From positions 30,015-87,112 of the forward strand of contig JABABI010000025.1 of NCBI GenBank assembly GCA_014238335.1: a DNA stretch of 57,098 nucleotides. Direction: 5' to 3'. Below are positions 26,657 through 36,864 of this stretch, piece after piece. The position numbers and the translations under genes are program-made. Below the pieces are notes generated by a model. It was given only the letters and a program-made list of their open reading frames with translations, searched no databases and was not told the origin of the DNA. The DNA comes from Fuerstiella sp. Its GTDB lineage: Bacteria; Planctomycetota; Planctomycetia; Planctomycetales; Planctomycetaceae. How positions within the stretch are numbered: the first letter of the stretch is position 1; every line of letters begins with the position of its first letter.

Positions 26657-27193
26657 ATGTCAAAAAGCGGACATTCAGATCAATTACGACTGGGATTCAT
26701 GGCGGCTGTGGAAGTCGAAGGCCGAGGGTGTGTCGGAGGCCTGCTGGTCACGAATCACAACGGTCGACCACTGGAGTTCCAGTGCACAACGCCTGTAAAA
26801 CCGGATCGAACGCAGGAGATTCTTTACGGGCGCCTGCTCCGGCCCTGGCTGCTGGGCGAACTCATTGGCAAAACGCTGCTTGATCGCGTATCGATCAAAC
26901 CGCAGTTGATTGTCACCAGTGATCCGGATCTGCTGGAACTGCGCAATCACACTCAGACGCCTGTGGCCTGCACGGTCGAAAAATCGTCGATCGTCGACCC
27001 CACACGGCATGCCGCAGGCGAAACCGCTGAACTCGGTGGCCGCCACCTGCAATTTCATAATAGCCACCTTAATGACAGCCGCTTCGTCAAAAGTCAGCTG
27101 CATCTGATTCCCGGCCAGGCAGATCTGGAGGAACCGCTGGAACGGGTTCACGAAGCGCTGAACGAGACGATCAAGACGGTACTGACACGATGA
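26657..27193 (+). CDS. Conserved-looking hypothetical protein coupled to SNF2 helicase
   Basis: 178 residues from the ATG at 26657 (GGGACGG just upstream); the frame reaches 26642 only through a TTG. I do not know a named family. It has no signal peptide or membrane segment. The N-terminus [35 protein letters not shown] is a beta-strand pair with a glycine turn, followed by [40 protein letters not shown] and TPVACTVEK. The C-terminal 30 residues are charged and helical ([17 protein letters not shown]). The stop overlaps the helicase start in ATGA (27190-27193), so translation is coupled and the two products probably act together. It could be a helicase accessory or nucleic-acid-binding factor; this is inference from position only. 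Confidence 0.8.
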   Translation: MSKSGHSDQLRLGFMAAVEVEGRGCVGGLLVTNHNGRPLEFQCTTPVKPDRTQEILYGRLLRPWLLGELIGKTLLDRVSIKPQLIVTSDPDLLELRNHTQTPVACTVEKSSIVDPTRHAAGETAELGGRHLQFHNSHLNDSRFVKSQLHLIPGQADLEEPLERVHEALNETIKTVLTR

Positions 27194-29124
27194 GTAATAC
27201 CCGCTCGTCCTCCGAAATTTCGCACGAAAGCGATCAAGTTCCTCTCGACCACCAATCCCCTGAACGGGACATGCCAGAGGACTGTAATAAAAGGAACGAA
27301 TCGTCGGGACCGCCCACCACCGGCAGTTCGATGCCACCTGCGGTACGCACCATTGACCTGTCCACGTCGGTCGATGTCGCCAGTGCCGGATTCAATCCAG
27401 CACTGAAACGCGAACCCCACATCGACACTGTTTCGATTCCCATCGAACAGCGACTGGATTTTGTTCCTTCGTGGAAGCCGCGTCGCATTCGGGTGAAGTG
27501 CATCGGCCTGACGCTGCCCGAAGGTGCCGCCTTTCAGCCGCCGGAAGAAAAGAATGAGACAACATCTGACGGGACCGCACTCAAGGTCATCGGTCCTAAA
27601 AAAACAACCGCCGGCGATGGCAGCGAAAAACCACGGCGAACCCGAATTAAGCCACCGAAAAACGCGCTGTCCCTGCAGGACCGTCTGTTCTACCTGCTGC
27701 AGCCGCCACTCGAATCATGGTTAGCGGGGCAGGAACTGATCATGCCCTTCGAACCGTTCCCGTACCAATACGAAGGTATTGCGTGGATGTTCGCTCGGCA
27801 CTCTGCATTACTGGCCGACGAAATGGGACTCGGGAAAACGATGCAGACAATCACCGGCATTCGACTGCTGCTGCGCAGCGGGCAGGTCAATCGTATTCTG
27901 CTGGTCTGTCCGAAGCCGCTGATTCCGAACTGGCAGCGAGAATTTCGCATGTGGGCGGAAGAACTGCCCGTCGTCACGATCGAAGGCAACGGCGCTCGCC
28001 GCCGCATGCTCTGGACCATGCCGGGCGTGCCGATTCTGATCACGAACTATGAAGCGATGACACGAGATCTGCCCGAGATTCCAGAAGACGAACAGCCAGG
28101 ATTCGATCTGCTTGTGCTGGACGAAGCTCAACGCATCAAGAACCGCGACTCACGAACAGCTCAGGCGGCTCGAAGTATCAATCGTCGACGCAGCTGGGCG
28201 CTGACAGGCACGCCGATCGAAAATCGTCCGGAAGAACTGGCTTCGTTATTCGAATTCATGGAAGTGATACCCGCACGGGCCTCACCGGACCTCAGGCAGC
28301 TGGCAGCATTGGCGGATGAACACATCCTGCGGCGGACTAAAGATCTGGTCATGAAGGATATGCCACCACGAATCGACCGCGATGCCGAACTCGAGCTCAC
28401 TCAGGCGCAGCAGTATGCCTACACAACTGCAGAAAAAGAGGGTATCATTCAGCTGAATGAACTCGGCGATTCCATCAGCGTCCAGCACGTCTTCGAACTC
28501 GTGCTGCGCCTGAAGCAAATCACAAACTACGACCCCCTCACAAACGAAAGTGCGAAGCTGGAACGACTGGTCGCGGACATGGAAGAAATTGCTGCCAGCG
28601 GAAGCAAGGCCATCCTGTTCAGTCAGTGGACGAAGACAATCGACTGGCTGGCCGAACGACTGCAACAGTTCAACCCGCTGGTCTACCACGGTGGCGTTCC
28701 GACAAAAAAACGCGAACCGATTCTGGCGAAGTTCAAGGAAGATCCGGACGCACACATCATCCTGATGAGCTACGGTACCGGAGCCGTCGGATTGAACCTC
28801 CAGTTTGCGCACTACGTTTTTCTGTATGACCGCTGGTGGAACCCGGCGATTGAAGATCAGGCCATCAACCGAGCTCATCGGATCGGCGTTTCTGCTCCAG
28901 TGATCGTGACACGTTTCATCTGCAAAGACACGATCGAGGAACGTATTGACCGTGTGCTGCGTGAGAAACGAGAATTGGCAGAAGCGATTCTTGGCGATGG
29001 TGACAACGAAAACGTTTCGCTGGGCATGAACGCATCGGAGATCTTTGGTCTGTTCGACCTGAAAAAGAGAACCGAAAAAGGCAACGCCAAATCGATTGGC
29101 CCGGCCCGGCCGGACGCGGCATAA
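27190..29124 (+). CDS. SNF2-family DEAD/DEAH-box ATPase/helicase
   Basis: 644 residues. The first 180 are polar and low in complexity, then a full SNF2 motor: [12 protein letters not shown] (Q-like), [15 protein letters not shown] (Walker A), [17 protein letters not shown] (Ia), [12 protein letters not shown] (DEAQ box, II), [23 protein letters not shown] (III), [19 protein letters not shown] (IV), [45 protein letters not shown] (V-VI). Such proteins are ATP-driven double-stranded DNA translocases that remodel protein-DNA or polymerase-DNA complexes, like RapA/HepA, rather than strand-separating helicases. No SWIM, HNH or nuclease domain is present, so a defence role is not suggested. The C-terminus ([20 protein letters not shown]) is a basic tail. 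Confidence 0.93.
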   Translation: MSNTRSSSEISHESDQVPLDHQSPERDMPEDCNKRNESSGPPTTGSSMPPAVRTIDLSTSVDVASAGFNPALKREPHIDTVSIPIEQRLDFVPSWKPRRIRVKCIGLTLPEGAAFQPPEEKNETTSDGTALKVIGPKKTTAGDGSEKPRRTRIKPPKNALSLQDRLFYLLQPPLESWLAGQELIMPFEPFPYQYEGIAWMFARHSALLADEMGLGKTMQTITGIRLLLRSGQVNRILLVCPKPLIPNWQREFRMWAEELPVVTIEGNGARRRMLWTMPGVPILITNYEAMTRDLPEIPEDEQPGFDLLVLDEAQRIKNRDSRTAQAARSINRRRSWALTGTPIENRPEELASLFEFMEVIPARASPDLRQLAALADEHILRRTKDLVMKDMPPRIDRDAELELTQAQQYAYTTAEKEGIIQLNELGDSISVQHVFELVLRLKQITNYDPLTNESAKLERLVADMEEIAASGSKAILFSQWTKTIDWLAERLQQFNPLVYHGGVPTKKREPILAKFKEDPDAHIILMSYGTGAVGLNLQFAHYVFLYDRWWNPAIEDQAINRAHRIGVSAPVIVTRFICKDTIEERIDRVLREKRELAEAILGDGDNENVSLGMNASEIFGLFDLKKRTEKGNAKSIGPARPDAA

Positions 29125-29418
29125 AAAATTCCGCGGAACTTCCGTCCTGCGCAGCACGAAGGACTCCCGCTCCTGCCCTTCGGAGGCCCGATAAGTCTCC
29201 CGTTTTGCCAATCAGCGGCCGTCGACACGAGTGTGAACTCAGCAGTTCCGCCAACAGCGGTGAGCAGAGCCCTGTGCCAGGGATTATCAGGTGCGAATTC
29301 GTTGAGTTAACGGGGCCGCACTTTGCGACTCGCCGCGCAGACAACTAGAATCCTCCGCTTCTGACCCCATCACGTATTACCACGCGGCCTGTGCCGCCGC
29401 ATGAACTGCAATTGACTC
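29125..29418. other. Intergenic region upstream of ileS
   Basis: 294 bases without a gene. I looked for a T-box leader (the AGGGTGG-type sequence with terminator stem) because ileS follows, and did not see one. The region presumably holds the ileS promoter. Confidence 0.5.
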
Positions 29419-32400
29419 ATGTTTCAATCTGTTTCCGACAGTAATTTCGTTCCCGGCGAACACCTCGTCCTGAACTTCTGGACTCAACACGACACCTTCC
29501 GCAGGTTGCGAGAAAAAAACCGTGGGAAGAAGCGGTGGAGCTTTCTGGATGGGCCCATCACCGCCAATAATCCGATGGGCGTGCATCACGCGTGGGGGCG
29601 AACGTACAAAGACACATACCAGCGATTCTTCGCGATGACCGGCCACGACCAGCGATACCAGAATGGTTTCGACTGTCAGGGGTTGTGGGTTGAGGTCGAA
29701 GTCGAGAAACAATTGGGGCTGGGTACAAAGCACGCCGTTAACGAATTCGGCATCGACAAGTTCGTGAACGAATGCAAGCGCCGAGTCCTCCGCTTCGCGG
29801 CTCGACAGACGGAACAGTCACAGCGACTGGGCTATTGGATGGACTGGGACGACCCGGGTCAATTGCGCACACTAGCCGAACACCTGGGGACGGACGCAGA
29901 AGTCACTTTCACTGCGCCCAGCGGAAAGACAGAAACCGCCAGGTCGCATCAGCTGGTGGAAAAACTCGGCAATCCGGAATGGGGCGGCAGCTACTTTACG
30001 TTCAGCACAGAGAACAACGAAACGATCTGGGACTTCCTGAAAAAATGCTTCGATCGAGGAAAAATCTACCAGGGTCATGACGTGATGCCGTGGTCCGGCC
30101 GAGGCGGCAGCGCGTACTCGCAAATGGAAATCGCCGAAGGTCGCAAGCTGACGACGCACAAGTCCGTGTTTGTGCGCTTCCCGCTGAAGGATCGCGACAA
30201 CGAATTCCTGCTGATCTGGACGACGACTCCGTGGACCCTGACCAGCAACGTTGGTGCCGCCGTGAACACAGATCTGGATTACGTCAGCATCAAGGCGAAC
30301 AAAGACGACGCCGTCTATTATTTTGCAGAAGAGAACCTGAACTTTCAACGCCTGGCAACAGAGTTCAAAGACGGATTTGGTCGACCGGAATGGAAGTGGC
30401 CAAAAGGCGTCGGCAAGCTGAAAACGATTGCTCAAATTTTTAAGGAACAGGGCGGCTTCGAAAAACTCGGAACGGTCAAGGGAGCAGACCTTGTGGGATG
30501 GTCGTACGAAGGTCCGTTTGACGACCTGCCCGCTCAGCAGATGGACGGCGGCTATCCGGTTGACGAGAAGAATCTCAGCGTCAACGGTGCCGGCTGGCAC
30601 AAAGTCATTGACGGCGGTCGCGATTCCCGCGGCACTGCGCATGTTGTGGCGGGTGAAGGCACAGGCATTGTTCATATGGCTCCCGGCTGTGGTGACGTCG
30701 ACCACAGGATCGGCTCATCGATCGGTATGCCCATCATCGCGCCGCTGAAGGAAGACGGCACCTACGGAGATGCCTTCGGCGATTTTTCGGGCAAAGAAGC
30801 CATCGTTCCGAAAACGGCGGAACTGGTCTTTGAAAAGCTAAAGGCAAAGGGCCTGCTTGTCGCTGTGGAAACGTATCCGCACGTGTACCCGCACTGCTGG
30901 CGAACGGGCGACGAACTGGTCTTTCGACTGGTCGACGAGTGGTTCATCAACATGGACTGGCGAGAAGAAATCAAAGACGTGACTCGCCAGATTCGCTGGC
31001 TGCCGGACAGCATCGACGGGCAGAGCCGCGAAGTCGAATGGCTGTCCAATATGAGCGACTGGATGATTTCCAAGAAACGATTCTGGGGACTCGCCCTGCC
31101 CGTCTGGGTGGACGAAGAAACCGGCGACTTTGAGGTGATGGGGTCACTTCACGAACGGCCGGACGACGGCGGCGGAAGCCTGGAAGAACGCGTCCGAAAA
31201 GACGCCGCTGCATTTCGAGCCGATGGCCATGAAAACGAGGCAAAGACCGTCGAAGACGGCTGGGGCGAATTTGAAGGGCACACGCCCCACCGGCCGTGGA
31301 TTGACAAAGTCAGGATCCGCAACCCAAAGACCGGCAACCTGATGACTCGCATCGAAGACGTGGGTAATCCATGGCTGGACGCAGGTATCGTTCCGTTCAG
31401 CACGATGAACTTTAACGAGCGCTACAGCACCGACAAACTGAACTGGGCCGACTGGTATCCGGCCGACCTGGTCACCGAGTGCTTCCCCGGCCAGTTCCGC
31501 AACTGGTTTTATTCGTTGCTGTCGCTGTCCACAATGATGCGATTCGACTCGGCGGGCGCTCGCACGGCCGATGAAAAACAGCCGTTCCGCACTTTGCTGG
31601 GCCATCGTCTTGTTCAGAATGAACAGGGCAAGCCAATGCACAAATCAGACGGCACAGCCATCTGGTTCGAAGAAGCGGCGGAACAACTGGGCGTCGATAC
31701 AATGCGCTGGATGTACCTTGCTCAGAATCCCGCAACCGACCTGAGATTCGGCACTCGCCATGCGGATCAGCCAGTCACGCTGAATACGCCGGAAGGCCCA
31801 ATCAGTGAAACCAAAGAAGGCGTTCCCACAGCAACGGTCACCAGCGGGCCGGCCGACGAAACGCGCCGTCAGATTCTGATCCCATTGTGGAACTGCTACA
31901 AGTTCTTCGTCGACTACGCCATCGCGGATGGATTCGAACCGTCGGATGCCTTGCGCCAACGAGTCGCCCACAGCGACCATCAATCAGAAAGCGACGGCTA
32001 CACGCCCATCTCGGACCGGCCGGAAATCGACCGTTGGGTACTGTCCAACCTGCAGTCGCTGGTGGAAATCGCTCACCGGGAATTCGCAGACTACAACGTC
32101 GCGGGATTCTGTGAGGCCGCTGCTCAGTTCATTGACGATCTGAGTAACTGGTACATTCGCCGCAACCGTCGCCGCTTCTGGCGCAGCAAGGACGCCAGCG
32201 ATACCGACAAGACCGCCGCCTACGAAACGCTCTACGAGGTCCTGGTAACGCTGTGCCGACTGCTGGCGCCGTGTATCCCGTTCCTGACCGAACGCATGTA
32301 CCAGAATCTTGTCCCGGGCACGGACATTTCCAGCGCTGCTCCGCAGCCCGGCCCATCGACCATACCGGACAGCGTGCACCTGTGCGAGTACCCAACGGCC

Positions 32401-33171
32401 GATGAATCACTGCTGGACGAAGCGTTGAACAGACGCATGGCAGCCGCGCAGCTGGTCGTCAAACTGGGCCATAAACTGCGAGAGGAAAACACTCTTCGAG
32501 TACGTCAGCCGCTGGCCGAACTTCAATTCGCAGCCGCCGACGTCGAGACCGCCGCTGCCATTGCCCAACTCACGGACGTCATCAGCGAAGAGTTAAACAT
32601 CGAGCAGGTAACTCAGCAGGACAACCTCGACGGCCTGGTCGGTTACAGCTACAAGCCAAATCTGAAAACACTCGGTCCAAGGTACGGCAAGCTGCTCGGC
32701 ATGCTGCGAACCAAACTTCCGGAACTCGGTGACGCCGTGCTCGGCCCGCTGCGGCGCGGTGAAAACGTATCGATCACCATCGACGGCAACAACATTGACC
32801 TGACTGCGGCAGATGTGCTCATCAGCACCGAACAGGCAGAAGACTGGGTTTGCAGAGACGATTCCGGTATTCAAATCGCCATCAGCACCGTCCTAACCGA
32901 CGCCCTGATTCGCAAAGGCATGTCACGGGACTTCGTACGCCACGTCCAGCAACTTCGAAAAGACGCCGACTTAAACATCCAGGACCGTATTCGCATCGAA
33001 TACCACTCTGAGCGGAACGTTGTCGAGGCCATGGTCGCCGAATGGGGCGACTACATCTGTGAAGAAACTCTGGCGGATGCAATTAGCTTCGCCGCGACGG
33101 CGTCGGCAAACGCAAAATCCGTCAGTGTTGGCGACGTGATGACGGTAATCTGGATCACGACCGGTGCTTGA
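29419..33171 (+). CDS. ileS: Isoleucyl-tRNA synthetase, divergent motif type
   Basis: 1250 residues, long for IleRS (about 940-1050). The class I fold is clear, but the ATP motifs are variant: [12 protein letters not shown] at 52-62 in place of HIGH, and [10 protein letters not shown] near 733-742 in place of KMSKS. The editing domain is present ([34 protein letters not shown]), as is the tRNA-binding C-terminal part (TEELNIEQ-like segments after 1000; RQPLAELQF). The HHAWG form occurs in one known IleRS branch; I judge it functional because the surrounding blocks are intact. A segment of about 43 residues (near 147-189) interrupts WMDWD...[10 protein letters not shown] and looks like a lineage insertion. 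No second ileS is in the window. Stop at 33171. Confidence 0.92.
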   Translation: MFQSVSDSNFVPGEHLVLNFWTQHDTFRRLREKNRGKKRWSFLDGPITANNPMGVHHAWGRTYKDTYQRFFAMTGHDQRYQNGFDCQGLWVEVEVEKQLGLGTKHAVNEFGIDKFVNECKRRVLRFAARQTEQSQRLGYWMDWDDPGQLRTLAEHLGTDAEVTFTAPSGKTETARSHQLVEKLGNPEWGGSYFTFSTENNETIWDFLKKCFDRGKIYQGHDVMPWSGRGGSAYSQMEIAEGRKLTTHKSVFVRFPLKDRDNEFLLIWTTTPWTLTSNVGAAVNTDLDYVSIKANKDDAVYYFAEENLNFQRLATEFKDGFGRPEWKWPKGVGKLKTIAQIFKEQGGFEKLGTVKGADLVGWSYEGPFDDLPAQQMDGGYPVDEKNLSVNGAGWHKVIDGGRDSRGTAHVVAGEGTGIVHMAPGCGDVDHRIGSSIGMPIIAPLKEDGTYGDAFGDFSGKEAIVPKTAELVFEKLKAKGLLVAVETYPHVYPHCWRTGDELVFRLVDEWFINMDWREEIKDVTRQIRWLPDSIDGQSREVEWLSNMSDWMISKKRFWGLALPVWVDEETGDFEVMGSLHERPDDGGGSLEERVRKDAAAFRADGHENEAKTVEDGWGEFEGHTPHRPWIDKVRIRNPKTGNLMTRIEDVGNPWLDAGIVPFSTMNFNERYSTDKLNWADWYPADLVTECFPGQFRNWFYSLLSLSTMMRFDSAGARTADEKQPFRTLLGHRLVQNEQGKPMHKSDGTAIWFEEAAEQLGVDTMRWMYLAQNPATDLRFGTRHADQPVTLNTPEGPISETKEGVPTATVTSGPADETRRQILIPLWNCYKFFVDYAIADGFEPSDALRQRVAHSDHQSESDGYTPISDRPEIDRWVLSNLQSLVEIAHREFADYNVAGFCEAAAQFIDDLSNWYIRRNRRRFWRSKDASDTDKTAAYETLYEVLVTLCRLLAPCIPFLTERMYQNLVPGTDISSAAPQPGPSTIPDSVHLCEYPTADESLLDEALNRRMAAAQLVVKLGHKLREENTLRVRQPLAELQFAAADVETAAAIAQLTDVISEELNIEQVTQQDNLDGLVGYSYKPNLKTLGPRYGKLLGMLRTKLPELGDAVLGPLRRGENVSITIDGNNIDLTAADVLISTEQAEDWVCRDDSGIQIAISTVLTDALIRKGMSRDFVRHVQQLRKDADLNIQDRIRIEYHSERNVVEAMVAEWGDYICEETLADAISFAATASANAKSVSVGDVMTVIWITTGA

Positions 33172-33184
33172 CGGATTGGAGTTA

Positions 33185-33200
33185 CCGCTCTTAAGAGCGG
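33185..33200. repeat. 16-base palindrome after ileS
   Basis: CCGCTCTTAAGAGCGG is a perfect palindrome beginning 14 bases after the ileS stop. It could fold as a 6-bp stem with a TTAA loop, but no T-run follows, so a terminator is only possible. An operator is the alternative. Confidence 0.35.
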
Positions 33201-33243
33201 CCACAGAGACCCCACAGCGAAAAGTCAACTGCAGACGCTACCG

Positions 33244-34262
33244 GTGCGTCTGACCACATTCGTGCTCACACTGGCGAATCATGAACTCATTCGTTTTGAC
33301 CGGAGCACCTCATGGCACTCGGTCTTCCAGCTTGAGGACATCGAATCGATTGAGTTAATGCGAGCCGCAGAGTGGAGCTACTCCGTCAACGGCATGCTGA
33401 TTAATCACGGCGACGACGTCTTCTGGTGGCCGTACCCCCAAAAGTCTCTCTGGAGACCCGGGCAAAGATTCGGTATCGCCTTGATCTGGCTGTCAGCCTA
33501 TCGGAATGGGAACCACCGGAAGACGATCCTCGCACTCAGGTGAAGGGTGGTCTGCAGCTGGATACACATAAAGCAATCGGGGCCATCGAAACGAAGTCTC
33601 TTGAAGGTAAAGAACAGAAACTGGCATCCCCGGTCTGGATTGGAATGCAGCTTATCATCGGTTTGGGCCCGTTGCTGCTCGGGCTGACTGGGGCCGTGGT
33701 GGCCGGCATTTACCTGTTTCGGCACTGTAATGAACTGGACATCGTTAACAGATCTCTGATTGGTGGAGGGGCATCCGCCGGCCTGGTGGCTGGGTTTCTG
33801 TACTTGACCAAATTTGGCCTGTTTGTGAGTTCTGCATATGCGGTCAAAGTGGGCAGAGCATCAATACTGCGGCGAGTGGATTCACTATTCAGTGGACTGG
33901 AAGACGATCTGGTTGCCGTTGAACTGTATTCACCCGAAAAATAGTCCACGTCAGGCGTGGCTGATGATTATGGTTTTCTGCAGATGGACCGAGCTCAACG
34001 GACACTGCGATTCGAAGGAGACAAGAATCGATGGACAGTCCCGTTCAACGCCCTCACGTCATGCCGTATCGAAGAAGCGATCCTTGGCGGCGCAGGCGAC
34101 GAACATGCTGAAAGACGCTATTTCGTCGTGCTGTCAGCGCATCGTGAAAAAGAGCAAGACTGGGAAAACGGCCTGATCTATGTTCGCACGGAAATTGGCA
34201 ATGACAACCACGAACGATCGCATTTACTGTTCACTCAGTTGTCCAATGCCATCGGCGTATGA
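33244..34262 (+). pseudogene. Disrupted gene for a two-segment membrane protein
   Basis: Three pieces read as one protein. Piece 1, from GTG 33244 (frame 1), contains FQLEDIESIELM and HGDDVFWWPYP. Piece 2 continues in another frame as PKVSLETRAKIRYRLDLAVSLSEWEPP; adding one C to the run CCCCC at 33435-33439 restores a continuous frame. Piece 2 carries two hydrophobic segments (LIIGLGPLLLGLTGAVVAGIYLF; GASAGLVAGFLYLTKFGLFV) and stops at amber TAG 33942-33944. Piece 3 is in the same frame as piece 2 and runs to 34262 (GFLQMDRAQRTLRFEGDKNRW and on). I do not recognise the family. A missing base plus an in-frame stop suggest decay; a sequencing error could explain only the first. Alternatively piece 3 is a separate gene starting at GTG 33957. 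Confidence 0.6.
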
Positions 34263-34360
34263 CGGCGGAGGGAATGGACGACAGCTGGGCCCGCTGCAAG
34301 TCCGTTGGCAGGAACCAGTTTTATCGCGCAGGACAGCTGGCTCGCATCATCAGGAACTGA

Positions 34361-35134
34361 TCAGTTCGGCGTTCTTCGCATAATCGACTCGGCGACGTGA
34401 TAGTCCTCCCACGCGGTTTTCCAGAACGTCCGGAATCCCTGTCCTGCGCGACGAAAGACCGGGCCGTGTTTCATCCAGACGACGAAGCACGTTCCAAAGA
34501 AAAGAAAACGCTGTGCGGCATAGGTCATGAACCCACCCAGCCACGATCGTCGTGACCTCAGAATCGCCAGCCGTTCACACTGAAACTGCACATGCGGCGT
34601 TTCGTCCTGAATAATCTGGTCGCAGACGGCTTTCAGAACAACCGAGTTCGTGGCCGCCTGAAGCGCAGGATAGTACACCTCAGCAATGATTTCGGCAGTC
34701 ACAAGAACGGCAATAGAAAGTTCCAACCCCGCCCCTCGGCGCAGAAACCGAAACACACTGTCCGGCCACGCGGCCTTCACTGTGGGAATTCCGTTCAGGT
34801 CGAGGAACCGTGCGAGATCGCATGCGTGCCGTTGTTCCTCCCTGATAAACAACTTGATGGCATCATAATAATCCGGGTCACACGTCGTCTCCGAATGCAT
34901 CTTCGCACAACGGACCAGGTGTTTTCCTTCGGAGCTTTCACCGAGCTGAAACCCCTGAACGGATGCTGATATCGCGTCAACGTCTTCGTCAGACAACTCG
35001 CGGCCCAGATGCCATGGAACATCAAGTAAATGCTGAATGTTGCGCGTAAAATAGTCGAGCCATTCACGTGACCTGATTTCGGAAAGCGGCGTCTTGACCT
35101 CCGTCGAATGCTCACAGCGCTCAGTCAATTCCAT
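34361..35134 (-). CDS. Ferritin-like di-iron protein, function unknown
   Basis: 257 residues from the ATG at 35134; the open frame upstream lacks coding character. The pattern is that of a four-helix ferritin-like/di-iron carboxylate protein: REEQRHACDLARFLDLNG (Glu and ExxH), AVLVTAEIIAEVYYPALQ (Glu), and IIQDETPHVQFQCERLAILR (second ExxH). The C-terminal region has a hydrophobic stretch (YAAQRFLFFGTCFVVWMKHG) that may associate with membrane. Relatives include AurF-like N-oxygenases and unnamed ferritin-like proteins; a redox or oxygenase role is likely, but the substrate is unknown. It is transcribed leftward, alone, between the disrupted membrane-protein gene and a divergent DUF1501 gene. 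Confidence 0.75.
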   Translation of the reverse strand: MELTERCEHSTEVKTPLSEIRSREWLDYFTRNIQHLLDVPWHLGRELSDEDVDAISASVQGFQLGESSEGKHLVRCAKMHSETTCDPDYYDAIKLFIREEQRHACDLARFLDLNGIPTVKAAWPDSVFRFLRRGAGLELSIAVLVTAEIIAEVYYPALQAATNSVVLKAVCDQIIQDETPHVQFQCERLAILRSRRSWLGGFMTYAAQRFLFFGTCFVVWMKHGPVFRRAGQGFRTFWKTAWEDYHVAESIMRRTPN

Positions 35135-35314
35135 CGTCGGCTCCCTGGACTTCCGTATGATTGGGGGACACTGAAGGTTTACGAATATGATGAGCTGACC
35201 GTTGGACCAAATGAGGCCATTGCCGACACAACGCATTCAACGTGCCCCCCGTTCGCACGTTTGATGGTAAATGCAGCATAAGACTACGTTTTTCTGATCA
35301 GGATTTCCGATCGG

Positions 35315-36769
35315 TTGATGCGTGTGTTAGACTGTATGGGGCATTCGTCCCCCCCACCGGCGAATCTTCGCCACCACAATGCTTCCCGCCTTCTGTTCTC
35401 TGGAATCCTCGCCGTGCTATCGATCACTGGACATCAAAATTCCGGACGCGCCAGCAGACTCTGTGACGGTGTAACTCGCCGCGACATACTTCGAGCCGGC
35501 ACGCTGGCGGTTGGCGGATTAACTTTGCCACAGTTGCTGCAGGCCGAACAGGCCGCCGGAATTCGCAACTCAAGAAAAGCCGTCATCATGATCTACATGT
35601 GTGGTGCTCCCGGGCATCAGGACATGTATGACCTGAAGATGGATGCTCCGGCAGAGATTCGTGGATCGTTCAAACCGATTCCCACCAGCGTGCCAGGCAT
35701 CGACATCTGTGAACACATGCCTCGCCTGGCCGGCATCATGGACAAGTGCGTACCGCTGCGAAGCATGTATGGCTCACCAAGTGGTGCTCACGATTCGTTC
35801 ATTTGTTACACCGGTCGAAAGGTGCCCAATCAACCGGCTGGCGGTTGGCCGTCGGTCGGCAGTGTCGCATCGAAAGTACTGGGGGCTCGAAACGAAGCCG
35901 TGCCACCGTTCGTCGGCCTGTCGCCGGATGCCGGACATCCTCCGTATGGTTCTCCGGGACATCCTGGATTTCTGGGAGTCGCTCATTCCGCGTTCCGACC
36001 GTCGGGCCCTGCGCAGAACGACATGAAGCTGCAGGGCATCGACACGTCACGGCTGGACAATCGCAAAGCCCTGCTGACCAGCGTGGATGGTCTGCGTCGT
36101 GACATCGATGCCAGTGGAACGTTGGCCGGCATGGACACGCTGACTCAGCAGGCCTTCGACATTCTCACGTCGACATCTCTGGCCGATGCCCTGGACATCT
36201 CGAACGAACCTGCCGCAGTCCGTGAGCGGTACGGCAAGGGCGATCCGAAACGCTACGGCGACGGAGCCCCGCGGAATCTGGAACACTTTCTGATGGCCCG
36301 TCGGCTGGTAGAAGCCGGTTGCCGAGTGGTCACGTTGAACTTCGGTCGCTGGGATTTTCACAGCAACAACTTCAACGGAATGAAAGACACTCACCTGCCA
36401 CAGTTCGATCAGGGTCTGTCGGCATTGATCGAAGATCTGCACAATCGCGGCATGGCAGACGACGTGGCCGTGGTGGCGTGGGGCGAATTTGGTCGCACCC
36501 CCCGCATCAACAAAGACGCCGGCCGAGACCACTGGCCTCAGGTCGGTGGTGGCCTGCTGGCCGGAGGCGGTTTCCGCACGGGTCAGGTCATCGGAGCGAC
36601 TGATCGCCTGGGTGGAGAGATTGCGGAGCGGCCTGTTCATTTTTCCGAAGTCATCGCGATGCTGTATCGGCACATCGGTATTGATCCCGATGCCCAGAAG
36701 TTGATCGACCTCACCGGCCGACCGCAGTACCTGCTGGAGAAGACCACCCCCATGCCGGAACTGGTGTAA
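35315..36769 (+). CDS. DUF1501 family protein, twin-arginine exported
   Basis: 484 residues from ATG 35315, with 35336 as an alternative. A hydrophobic patch (LLFSGILAVLSITG) precedes a twin-arginine motif in GVTRRDILRAGTLAVGGLTLPQLL near residue 53; the true start could be closer to this, as the long N-terminus is unusual. Family marks: KAVIMIYMCGAPGHQDMYDLKMDAP, CEHMPRLAGIMDKCVPLRSMYGS, GGWPSVGSVASKVLG, HFLMARRLVEAGCRVVTLNFGRWDFHSN, DVAVVAWGEFGRTPRINKDAGRDHWP. It belongs to a different DUF1501 subgroup from the ones at 4.2 and 55.4 kb (PAEIRGSF in place of the ADHEGRK block). It is not beside a cytochrome gene. Function is unknown. Confidence 0.9.
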   Translation: MMRVLDCMGHSSPPPANLRHHNASRLLFSGILAVLSITGHQNSGRASRLCDGVTRRDILRAGTLAVGGLTLPQLLQAEQAAGIRNSRKAVIMIYMCGAPGHQDMYDLKMDAPAEIRGSFKPIPTSVPGIDICEHMPRLAGIMDKCVPLRSMYGSPSGAHDSFICYTGRKVPNQPAGGWPSVGSVASKVLGARNEAVPPFVGLSPDAGHPPYGSPGHPGFLGVAHSAFRPSGPAQNDMKLQGIDTSRLDNRKALLTSVDGLRRDIDASGTLAGMDTLTQQAFDILTSTSLADALDISNEPAAVRERYGKGDPKRYGDGAPRNLEHFLMARRLVEAGCRVVTLNFGRWDFHSNNFNGMKDTHLPQFDQGLSALIEDLHNRGMADDVAVVAWGEFGRTPRINKDAGRDHWPQVGGGLLAGGGFRTGQVIGATDRLGGEIAERPVHFSEVIAMLYRHIGIDPDAQKLIDLTGRPQYLLEKTTPMPELV

Positions 36770-36864
36770 CACTCGTCGGAACTGATGGAACACTCGTGCC
36801 GTAAACGTCGAGCGCGGAACGGGGAAACGCAGGCGGCCGCACCGAAAACAAATTCTTCACAGAC

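Noticed and set aside
29125..29418. Possible T-box riboswitch upstream of ileS
   Set aside because: No AGGGTGG-type box or competing terminator stem could be found.
34354..34367. 14-base palindrome GAACTGATCAGTTC
   Set aside because: It spans the stop codon of the ferritin-like gene, has no T-run and is short enough to be chance.
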